From contig JADFVY010000522.1 of assembly GCA_015222795.1 (NCBI GenBank), positions 1 to 8,783 of the forward strand: a stretch of 8,783 nt of DNA, given 5' to 3'. Shown in pieces: positions 1 to 4,922 of this stretch. The stretch's first letter is position 1. The number at the start of each line of letters is the position of its first letter. This DNA comes from Pseudomonadota bacterium. GTDB lineage: Bacteria > Pseudomonadota > Alphaproteobacteria > UBA8366 > JADFVY01. The position numbers and the translations under genes are program-made. A model generated the notes under the pieces. That model was not told where the DNA came from, did not search any database, and saw only the letters and a program-made list of their open reading frames with translations.

Positions 1-797
1 ATCAGGCCCCATAGCAGTTCTTCCATCGCCTTGGCCCGTTTTGCTTCGATATCGCCGGGAATGTCCAGCACGTCGACGGGCTTGCCGTCGATATCGCGCG
101 AAAGCTCCAGCTTCAGCCCGTTGCGCACGCCGAGATCCAGCACTGGCGACAAATCGGGATGCGGCAGGGTCGGTCGCAGCGTATGCCGCGCGTTCAGATT
201 GGCGCCGCTTTCATTCGACTGGCTGGCGGGCGGGTAAAACTGCACGACGATGTCGGCGAAGGTGCGCTGGGGGCGGATGAAATCGGCGCTGTCATGCTGG
301 CGCCGCTTCAATGAATCCACGACCTGCGCTTCCGAATAGCCGCGCTTGCCGGTATCGCGCTGGATTTTCCACTTCACGCGCAGATCCTCGACCGGCTCCA
401 GATAGACCTTTACGTCATAACAGTCGCGCATGGCGCGGGTCGAATAGCCCAGCAACCCCTCGAGAATGACATATTCTTTCGGGACTATATAATCGGGCGC
501 GTCCAGGGTGCCGTGATGATGGTTGTAGACAGGTTTGAGGATCGGATTGCCGTCGCGCAGTTGCTTGATATGCTGCTCGAGGATGTCGATATAGTTGCCG
601 CGCGGATCCAGCGCGGAAATCCCGTTTTCCGCCCGTTCCTCGCGCGAATAGCGGTGATAATCGTCGGTGCAGATCGTCACCACGCGTTCCGGCCCCAGAA
701 TATGAGCGATACCGGCGGTCAGGGTGGTCTTGCCGGCGGCGGAATCGCCCACGATCCCCAATATGATCGGACGGTCAACACTGCGGTTAAGTGGCAT
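1..797 (-). CDS. prk: Phosphoribulokinase, plant/cyanobacterial-like type (3' end beyond window)
   Basis: Catalyses ATP-dependent phosphorylation of ribulose 5-phosphate to ribulose 1,5-bisphosphate, the cytosolic step that makes the RuBisCO substrate. The visible 265 codons start MPLNRSVDRP. They carry a P-loop GDSAAGKTT at residues 17-25, the CTDDYHRY segment at 43-50, SALDPRGN at 61-68, KPVYNH at 88-93, LEG at 112-114 and WKIQRD at 143-148. This pattern matches the plant/cyanobacterial class better than the roughly 290-aa class common in proteobacteria. The plant P-loop redox cysteine (GDSGCGKS) is Ala21 here; Cys43 matches the second plant cysteine. The start ATG at 795-797 lies inside the end of glpX (11-nt overlap), so translation is probably coupled. 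There is no stop codon before the window edge, so the C-terminus is missing from view. Family assignment is firm; the class and lack of redox control are inference. Confidence 0.93.
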   Translation of the reverse strand, partial: MPLNRSVDRPIILGIVGDSAAGKTTLTAGIAHILGPERVVTICTDDYHRYSREERAENGISALDPRGNYIDILEQHIKQLRDGNPILKPVYNHHHGTLDAPDYIVPKEYVILEGLLGYSTRAMRDCYDVKVYLEPVEDLRVKWKIQRDTGKRGYSEAQVVDSLKRRQHDSADFIRPQRTFADIVVQFYPPASQSNESGANLNARHTLRPTLPHPDLSPVLDLGVRNGLKLELSRDIDGKPVDVLDIPGDIEAKRAKAMEELLWGL

Positions 798-1797
798 CGG
801 TTTGGTCCTCCCGGTGTCCCCTGCCGTCGATGCGCGGGTGCCATGTGGTGAGGATCTGACGCTCCCCGCCCGGCCCCGCGATCATCAGGGTCTGTGTTTT
901 TTCCAGGGTACGCGTGCGCTCGACCCCGTCGAACAGCAGGCCGGTGGTGATACCGGTCGCGCAGAAATAGGCTTCGTCGGAGCGAATCAACTCATCGACG
1001 CCATGCCATTTGCTGGTGTCCATCCCGGCCTCGCGCACCGCGATGATCTCGCTGGGAAGCTGCGGGTCCAGCCGGCCCATGAATTCCCCGCCCAGCATGC
1101 GGATGGCGCAGGCCGAGATCACCCCCTCGGGCGTGCCGCCGGTTCCCATCAAGGCGTCGATGCCGGAATCCGGGATCGCCGCCATCAGCGCGCCGGCCAC
1201 GTCGCCGGCGGGATACAGCGCCACCCGCGCGCCCGCCGCGTGAATGCGCGACACCATTTCCCTATGGCGCGGTTTTTCCAGCACATAGACGGTGATTTCC
1301 GAGATCGGCTTGTTCAGCGCCTCGGCCAGCACCCTCAGCTTTTCGGCCACCGGCGCCTTCGGGTCGATTTTGCCGCGCACCGCTGGCGGGCCGGCGAATT
1401 TTTCCATGTAAAAAGCCGGGCCCGGATCGAACATGCTGCCGCGCGGGGCCATGGCGATCACCGCCATCGCATTGGTCATGCCCTTGGCCAGATAGCTGGT
1501 ACCCTCGACCGGATCGACGGCGATGTCGTACTGCAGCGACGAGGTGGGATCGCCCATTTCCTCGCCCTTGTACAGCTCCGGCGCCTTGTCCTTTTCGCCT
1601 TCGCCGATGACCACCGAGCCGCCGACCGGCATGCGGTTCAGCGCGTCCCGCATCGCCTCCACCCCGGCCAGGTCGCCCTGGTTCTTGTCGCCCCGCCCGA
1701 TCCAGTCATAGGCCGACCGCGCGGCGGCCTCGGTAACGGCGCGAAGCGCATAGATGAATGACGGATCCGAAGCCGTGGTCCGTGGCGTCGAGCTCAT
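787..1797 (-). CDS. glpX: Class II fructose-1,6-bisphosphatase (GlpX)
   Basis: Metal-dependent hydrolysis of fructose 1,6-bisphosphate to fructose 6-phosphate, used in gluconeogenesis and the Calvin cycle. In cyanobacteria, GlpX-family enzymes also hydrolyse sedoheptulose 1,7-bisphosphate. Counting from the chosen start (336 aa, the length of E. coli GlpX), the metal and phosphate motifs are WIGRGDKN (32-39), IGEGEKD (64-70), DPVEGT (95-100) and MGTGGTPEGV (217-226). These preserve the acidic residues expected at the metal site. I chose the ATG at 1795-1797 because it gives the usual length and has GGA about 7 nt upstream. In-frame alternatives are ATG at 1831-1833 and GTG at 1846-1848. The gene leads a two-gene operon with phosphoribulokinase, which argues for a Calvin-cycle role and possibly SBPase activity; the sequence alone cannot prove the substrate. 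Confidence 0.93.
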   Translation of the reverse strand: MSSTPRTTASDPSFIYALRAVTEAAARSAYDWIGRGDKNQGDLAGVEAMRDALNRMPVGGSVVIGEGEKDKAPELYKGEEMGDPTSSLQYDIAVDPVEGTSYLAKGMTNAMAVIAMAPRGSMFDPGPAFYMEKFAGPPAVRGKIDPKAPVAEKLRVLAEALNKPISEITVYVLEKPRHREMVSRIHAAGARVALYPAGDVAGALMAAIPDSGIDALMGTGGTPEGVISACAIRMLGGEFMGRLDPQLPSEIIAVREAGMDTSKWHGVDELIRSDEAYFCATGITTGLLFDGVERTRTLEKTQTLMIAGPGGERQILTTWHPRIDGRGHREDQTDAT

Positions 1798-1906
1798 ATC
1801 CTGTTCCGCCGCTATTTCCGTTCCCCGTGTCATGGCCGCAGTCTGCACCGTTTTTCGGGCTGGGCGAACACTCGCGCGGGTGGGATAGCACTATCTTGCA
1901 GACAGT

Positions 1907-1935
1907 AGTTTACCTACCCTTAAGGGTAGAACCAA
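1907..1935 (-). promoter_or_regulatory. Candidate promoter of glpX-prk with palindromic spacer
   Basis: Read on the minus strand, TTGGTT (1930-1935) and TAAACT (1907-1912) are separated by exactly 17 nt (1913-1929), and that spacer is almost entirely the 16-bp palindrome. The -35 matches the sigma-70 consensus at 3 of 6 positions and the -10 at 4 of 6, so the promoter is weak and would suit regulation. It would place the transcription start roughly 100 nt upstream of the glpX start. This is a consensus match, not proof. Confidence 0.35.
1914..1929. promoter_or_regulatory. Perfect 16-bp palindrome, candidate operator
   Basis: CTACCCTTAAGGGTAG is a perfect inverted repeat with no loop, typical of a site for a dimeric regulator. 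It lies about 115 nt upstream of the chosen glpX start, between the candidate -35 and -10. Overlapping it is TTA-N7-TTA (1910-1922), which fits the loose TNA-N7-TNA pattern known for the Calvin-cycle regulator CbbR. That pattern has little information and can occur by chance. The half-site also resembles the NarL heptamer TACYYMT with one mismatch, but the spacing differs from the usual 7-2-7. The identity of the binding protein is unknown. Confidence 0.5.
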
Positions 1936-1945
1936 TGTGGCAAAT

Positions 1946-1976
1946 TGGCGCTGTTAATGATGGCTGAAAAGCGCCA
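1946..1976. repeat. 7-bp inverted repeat in glpX upstream region
   Basis: TGGCGCT (1946-1952) and AGCGCCA (1970-1976) are perfect reverse complements around a 17-nt loop. A 7-bp arm with a loop this long is only weakly significant. It may be a regulatory site upstream of glpX or a chance pairing. Confidence 0.2.
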
Positions 1977-2039
1977 TGCCGCCAAGCCAGGCAACAGACC
2001 GCGCAAGCCTCGCCATGCCCTGTCGCTGATTTCATGTTT

Positions 2040-2052
2040 CACCCAAAGGGTG
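2040..2052. repeat. Short palindrome CACCC-AAA-GGGTG
   Basis: CACCC (2040-2044) and GGGTG (2048-2052) form a perfect inverted repeat around AAA. Its core ACCC/GGGT is the same as that of the palindrome at 1914-1929, about 120 nt away in the same intergenic region. It lies upstream of the candidate promoter of the beta-propeller gene. It could be a second site for the same regulator, but it is short enough to be chance. Confidence 0.3.
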
Positions 2053-2179
2053 CGGTCTACTCATCTCCGTTGCACGCGCTCCGGAACATCTTGGCTTGTG
2101 AATTCCATGCAGCATAGATTTTCCGACGTGGTGTTCTAGGGTCGAATTGAATTGGAGTAAGGCCTTGGAGACGTGGACC

Positions 2180-3064
2180 ATGATACCCGGGAAATTCAGA
2201 TGTCGCTTACTGTTGCCATTTTGTGGGTTGTTGGCACCCGCGTGCGCGGCGGCGCCCGCGGATGCTCCGCGGGTTCTCTATTTCGAATTTTCCCTGGTTA
2301 GTATTGCTGCGGTCCATGAGGGTCGCGCCACCATCGAAAACAGCGTCAGCCATCCAGGGGTAGCGGCGATTAGTGGTTCGGACGTCTCCGGCGAGTGGGC
2401 CGCATTCGCTTCCATTGACCCACAAGACGGCAGTTACGTGGGAGGACCGCGCGTACAATTCCTTAATTTGCGGACCGGCGAGAGGGGACGGGTTCTGAAG
2501 GGGCGTGATAGCCGAGGCATTGGTCCGTTTGCATTGTCACCGGACGGTCGGAGCGCGGCGCTCGGATATTGTACTGTAAACGGGTGCAGGATCGATATCG
2601 AGGACATGCTGACCGGCCAGCGCGAAAAGACCGCTGCTATCGCGTCGAACGATTCGACAATCCGCTGGAGTCCCGACGGTAGTCGCATCGCATACGCCAC
2701 ACCAGCCGGTGAACTCGCCCTGTATGATTTTGCATCCCGGCAGGTCCGGCTACTGGGCTCTGGCCTGTATCCCGCATGGTCGCCCGATGGGCAAAGCCTG
2801 GCATTTGCGACCGAATACGAAATTCGGATTACGGATTTGTCGAACCCGCGGGAGATGACTGTTTATCGCCAGCCGCCGGACGATCCGTTTCTTGGCGCTT
2901 ACCTGGGCTGGAGCCCGGACGGGCGTTATATCTCCTTCAATTCGTCGACGGGTCAGTTCCCGAATTACCGGGCCTGTCGGCTGATCGACCTTAGGGATAA
3001 ATCCGTGAAAACCATATTCCGGGGGACAGGGTATTGCGGCCCTTGGCTTCCGAACTTGAAGTAA
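2180..3064 (+). CDS. Exported beta-propeller (PD40/TolB-like) protein of unknown function
   Basis: The 294-aa product begins with a basic n-region and hydrophobic core (MIPGKFRCRLLLPFCGLL) ending in an Ala-rich cleavage region near residues 23-27. It is therefore probably exported to the periplasm or cell surface. The body carries four SPDG signatures (120-123, 164-167, 201-204, 245-248), followed by G/R/S and hydrophobic strands. This is the pattern of PD40/WD40-like blades as in TolB. Blades of this kind usually serve as binding scaffolds; no catalytic triad is visible. I chose ATG 2180 because TTGGAG precedes it by 9 nt and it gives a normal signal peptide. An upstream in-frame TTG at 2147 would add 11 residues. 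The gene stands alone and has a lower GC content than its neighbours, which may mark acquisition by transfer. Its ligand and role are unknown. Confidence 0.8.
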   Translation: MIPGKFRCRLLLPFCGLLAPACAAAPADAPRVLYFEFSLVSIAAVHEGRATIENSVSHPGVAAISGSDVSGEWAAFASIDPQDGSYVGGPRVQFLNLRTGERGRVLKGRDSRGIGPFALSPDGRSAALGYCTVNGCRIDIEDMLTGQREKTAAIASNDSTIRWSPDGSRIAYATPAGELALYDFASRQVRLLGSGLYPAWSPDGQSLAFATEYEIRITDLSNPREMTVYRQPPDDPFLGAYLGWSPDGRYISFNSSTGQFPNYRACRLIDLRDKSVKTIFRGTGYCGPWLPNLK

Positions 3065-3070
3065 CGCGCT

Positions 3071-3096
3071 GGCGACGCCGCTGTTACCGCGTCGCC
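3071..3096. terminator. Candidate stem-loop between convergent genes
   Basis: GGCGACGC (3071-3078) and GCGTCGCC (3089-3096) are perfect 8-bp complements around a 10-nt loop. The hairpin lies just after the beta-propeller stop codon and overlaps the last codons of the convergent regulator gene. Neither strand shows a T-tract after the stem, so it is not a classic intrinsic terminator. It could slow polymerase or assist 3'-end formation in both directions. Confidence 0.3.
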
Positions 3097-3713
3097 CGGC
3101 CGAGATACTTGGCGACGGCCTGGGAGCGATTTTCGACTTCCATCTTGCCGTAGAGATTCTTCAGGTGGAACTTCACCGTGTTCAGGGAAATTTCGAAATC
3201 GTCGGCGAGTTGCTGGTTGGTCATGCCCTTGGACAGCGATTCCAGGATCTCGCGCTCGCGCTCGGTCAGGCCCGCCAGCGGGTTGAGGTCCAGCTCGCGC
3301 ACATCGACATAGGGGAAGGCCATGCGGCCGCTGGCGACCGTGACCATGGTCTCGATCAGGCGATCGGGCGGGTCGCTCTTGTGGCAGAACCCCGCGGCGC
3401 CCAACGCCATCGCCTGGCGCGGCACGTCGAGATCCTGGCTGCCGGTATAAATCACAATCCGGGGCGCGCCCGGCTGCCCGCGCAGCGCCCGTAGCACCCC
3501 GGCGCCGCTGAGATAGGGCATCTCCCAGCCGATCACCGCGATGTCGAACGACAACCGCTCCACCGCCTCCATGAAGCGCTCGCCATCGGCGGCGACGGCG
3601 ACCACGCTAAAGCGCCTGTCATCCTCGAACAGCGCACGCAGACCACTTTGCACGATCGGGCTCTTGTCCACGATCGCGATATCGATAAGCTGTTCCCCGG
3701 TCTTGTCAGGCAT
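3084..3713 (-). CDS. NarL/FixJ-family regulator with degenerate receiver domain
   Basis: The 209-aa cytoplasmic transcription factor has a receiver-like domain (about 10-127) and a LuxR-type helix-turn-helix (about 147-206). The HTH is canonical: LTEREREILESLSKGMTNQQLA, then LNTVKFHLKNLYGKM. The receiver keeps Asp16, Thr90 and Lys112. However, the second residue of the acidic pair is Lys17 (VDKSP), and the phosphoacceptor position holds Gly62: IGWEMP aligns with LDLNMP of NarL. Conventional aspartyl phosphorylation is therefore unlikely. The protein probably acts constitutively, by ligand or protein contact, or through changes in its abundance. The ATG at 3711-3713 follows a G-rich ribosome binding site. 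The gene is divergent from the membrane protein/methyltransferase pair, making those genes plausible targets. No histidine kinase lies nearby. Family is certain; target genes are unknown. Confidence 0.93.
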   Translation of the reverse strand: MPDKTGEQLIDIAIVDKSPIVQSGLRALFEDDRRFSVVAVAADGERFMEAVERLSFDIAVIGWEMPYLSGAGVLRALRGQPGAPRIVIYTGSQDLDVPRQAMALGAAGFCHKSDPPDRLIETMVTVASGRMAFPYVDVRELDLNPLAGLTEREREILESLSKGMTNQQLADDFEISLNTVKFHLKNLYGKMEVENRSQAVAKYLGRATR

Positions 3714-3768
3714 GCATCCCCCGCAGCGAATATATCCCTATCGTGCCCGCTGAGGCCGGAGGATACAA
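3714..3768. promoter_or_regulatory. Short divergent promoter region
   Basis: Only 55 nt separate the start codons of the regulator (minus) and the membrane-protein gene (plus), so promoters for both must overlap here or extend into the coding sequences. The only -10-like element I see is TATATT on the minus strand (3729-3734), without a good -35 at standard spacing. Its position would give a very short leader for the regulator gene. Confidence 0.25.
3758..3762 (+). promoter_or_regulatory. Ribosome binding site GGAGG that supports a GTG start
   Basis: A perfect GGAGG lies 6 nt before GTG at 3769-3771. This is the main reason for starting the membrane-protein gene at GTG although no ATG occurs in frame nearby. 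Confidence 0.65.
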
Positions 3769-4260
3769 GTGTTAGCACTTTTCAAGATTGACCGGCTTCG
3801 GCCCAATCCCTGGCCCGGCCAATGCTTGGCCGATCTTCCCTTATGGCATATAGTCGCCGTTGCATTTTGTCTAAAAATTTCCGCTTGGGGGTGCCGGGTA
3901 CTGGAACGCAGACTCTATTTCATTTTCGGCGATCTGCTGGCCTGCGCCGTGACGGGCGCCATCGCCGGGTGGCTGGTCCATGCGGTCGTTCCCGGTGACT
4001 GGCACCCGCTGATCGGCATGGCGCCGGGGATGCTGCTGGGCATGATCGTCGGCGTTGTCGGCGGGCTGTTGTTCGGGCCGCTGTTCGGCGATCTGGAAAC
4101 CACGCTGCCGGCGATGCTGTCGGGAATGGTGGCGGGCTCGTTTGTCGGCATGCTGCAGGTTGGCGCGGCGGCCGCCTTGTGGGGCGGGGCGCTGGCGGGG
4201 CTGGCCTGCCTGGCCTATACCTATGTCTGGCAGGCGCGGCTGCATGGCAAGGTGAAATGA
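3769..4260 (+). CDS. Small glycine-rich multi-pass membrane protein, function unknown
   Basis: The 163-aa product has at least four predicted membrane segments, around residues 50-74, 81-106, 112-131 and 134-154. A less certain hydrophobic stretch lies at 25-40. Several segments have small-residue spacing (GMAPGMLLGMIVGVVGG, LSGMVAGSFVGM) of the kind that packs helices tightly. I recognise no named family. The GTG start has a perfect GGAGG at good spacing. Residues 1-44 are compositionally unlike the rest, however, and an alternative non-ATG start near CTG 3901 (before ERRLYFIFGD) is possible; it has a GGGGG about 9 nt upstream. The stop codon overlaps the methyltransferase start (ATGA), so the two are probably made together. 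An inner-membrane role linked to the methyltransferase, perhaps in lipid or quinone metabolism, is inference. Confidence 0.72.
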   Translation: MLALFKIDRLRPNPWPGQCLADLPLWHIVAVAFCLKISAWGCRVLERRLYFIFGDLLACAVTGAIAGWLVHAVVPGDWHPLIGMAPGMLLGMIVGVVGGLLFGPLFGDLETTLPAMLSGMVAGSFVGMLQVGAAAALWGGALAGLACLAYTYVWQARLHGKVK

Positions 4261-4868
4261 CGAATTCCGAGACCCGCCGGAAATGGGATGCCGCGGCCGG
4301 GCTGTTCGACCTGGTCGGCGCGTTCGGGGCGGAGCGGCGCTGGACGCCGGTAAAGCGGCGGCTGTTTTCGGGAATGGAGGGCCGGGTCCTGTTCGTCGCG
4401 GTCGGCACCGGGCTGGACATCGCCAGCTTTCCCCCGGGCAGTGACATCACCGGCATCGACATCAGCCCGAAAATGCTGGCCAAGGCCGAACCGCGCGCCG
4501 CCAACTATCCGGGAACCCTCTCCCTGCATGTCATGGATGTGCACGAAATGTCCTTCCCTGACGCTTCCTTCGACCAGGTCCATACCTCCTGCACCTTCTG
4601 TTCCGTGCCCGATCCGGTAGGCGGATTACAGGCACTGCGCCGCGTGCTGAAGCCCGGCGGCCGGCTGAGAATGTTCGAACATACAGGCTCGCGCATCTTC
4701 CCCTTCAACGCCATGCTGAACCTGATGAATCCGATAGCCCGCCGCCTCGGTCCCGAGATCAACCGCGACACGGTCGCCAACGTCCGCGCCGCCGGCTTCG
4801 AAATCACCTGCGTTACCAACATTTTCCTCGATGTGGTCAAGACCATCGAGGCGACCGCCCCGGCTTGA
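4257..4868 (+). CDS. Class I SAM-dependent methyltransferase (UbiE/PmtA-like)
   Basis: The 203-aa protein transfers a methyl group from S-adenosylmethionine to an unidentified acceptor. The Rossmann-type core is clear. Motif I is VLFVAVGTGLD (44-54), with Ala-Val in place of the more usual Gly-Cys before GTG. The acidic strand end is ITGIDIS (64-70), the second binding segment is MDVHEMSFPDASFD (93-106), and the post-core strand is LKPGGRLRMFEH (131-142). These resemble UbiE-type and bacterial phosphatidylethanolamine N-methyltransferase (PmtA)-type enzymes. The start is ATG 4257, overlapping the upstream stop as ATGA with AAGGTG just before it. A longer in-frame start at 4179 would lie entirely within the upstream gene and encode unrelated residues. 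Coupling to a membrane protein favours a lipid or quinone substrate, but this is inference. Confidence 0.88.
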   Translation: MTNSETRRKWDAAAGLFDLVGAFGAERRWTPVKRRLFSGMEGRVLFVAVGTGLDIASFPPGSDITGIDISPKMLAKAEPRAANYPGTLSLHVMDVHEMSFPDASFDQVHTSCTFCSVPDPVGGLQALRRVLKPGGRLRMFEHTGSRIFPFNAMLNLMNPIARRLGPEINRDTVANVRAAGFEITCVTNIFLDVVKTIEATAPA

Positions 4869-4869
4869 G

Positions 4870-4922
4870 CATGGCCGCGGCGCGGTGACCTCAGTCCATG
4901 GCCGCGGCGCGGCGCCTCAGTC
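4870..4922. repeat. Tandem duplication of about 26-27 nt between convergent genes
   Basis: Two adjacent copies begin CATGGCCGCGGCGCGG and end CCTCAGTC (4870-4896 and 4897-4922). They differ only where copy 1 reads TGA and copy 2 reads CG. The unit starts right after the methyltransferase stop. Its second copy includes the stop and last codon of the convergent DUF2279 gene, so copy 1 is a displaced duplicate of that gene's end. A third CAT begins immediately after but then diverges. This fits slippage or unequal exchange in GC-rich DNA. It fills the whole intergenic gap; I see no U-tract terminator. Confidence 0.75.

Larger units (their letters stand above)
1936..2179. other. Divergent intergenic region without a convincing gene
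   Basis: Together with 1798-1935, this is the largest gene-free stretch of the window, separating glpX from the divergent beta-propeller gene. It is visibly richer in A and T than its flanks. Besides the palindromes listed separately, it holds a short open frame (1957-2139, about 60 codons) that lacks a ribosome binding site and any recognisable motif, so I do not call it. A weak plus-strand promoter is possible, with TTGGCT at 2091-2096 and TAGATT at 2115-2120 (18-nt spacer). I see no terminator, RNA gene or mobile element. Confidence 0.5.

Noticed and set aside
724..1761. Long plus-strand open frame (345 codons) opposite glpX
   Set aside because: It lies antisense to an unmistakable GlpX. 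The translated sequence is Arg/His-rich and low in structure, typical of a GC-rich shadow frame.
1957..2139. Possible small basic protein (about 60 codons) in the intergenic region
   Set aside because: No ribosome binding site, no motif, and a composition like random translation. It would also sit across the candidate regulatory region.
4179..4256. Upstream extension of the methyltransferase to ATG 4179
   Set aside because: This would overlap the membrane-protein gene by about 80 nt. The added residues (Gly/Ala/Leu-rich) are an out-of-frame reading of its last helix. ATG 4257 with ATGA overlap is much better.
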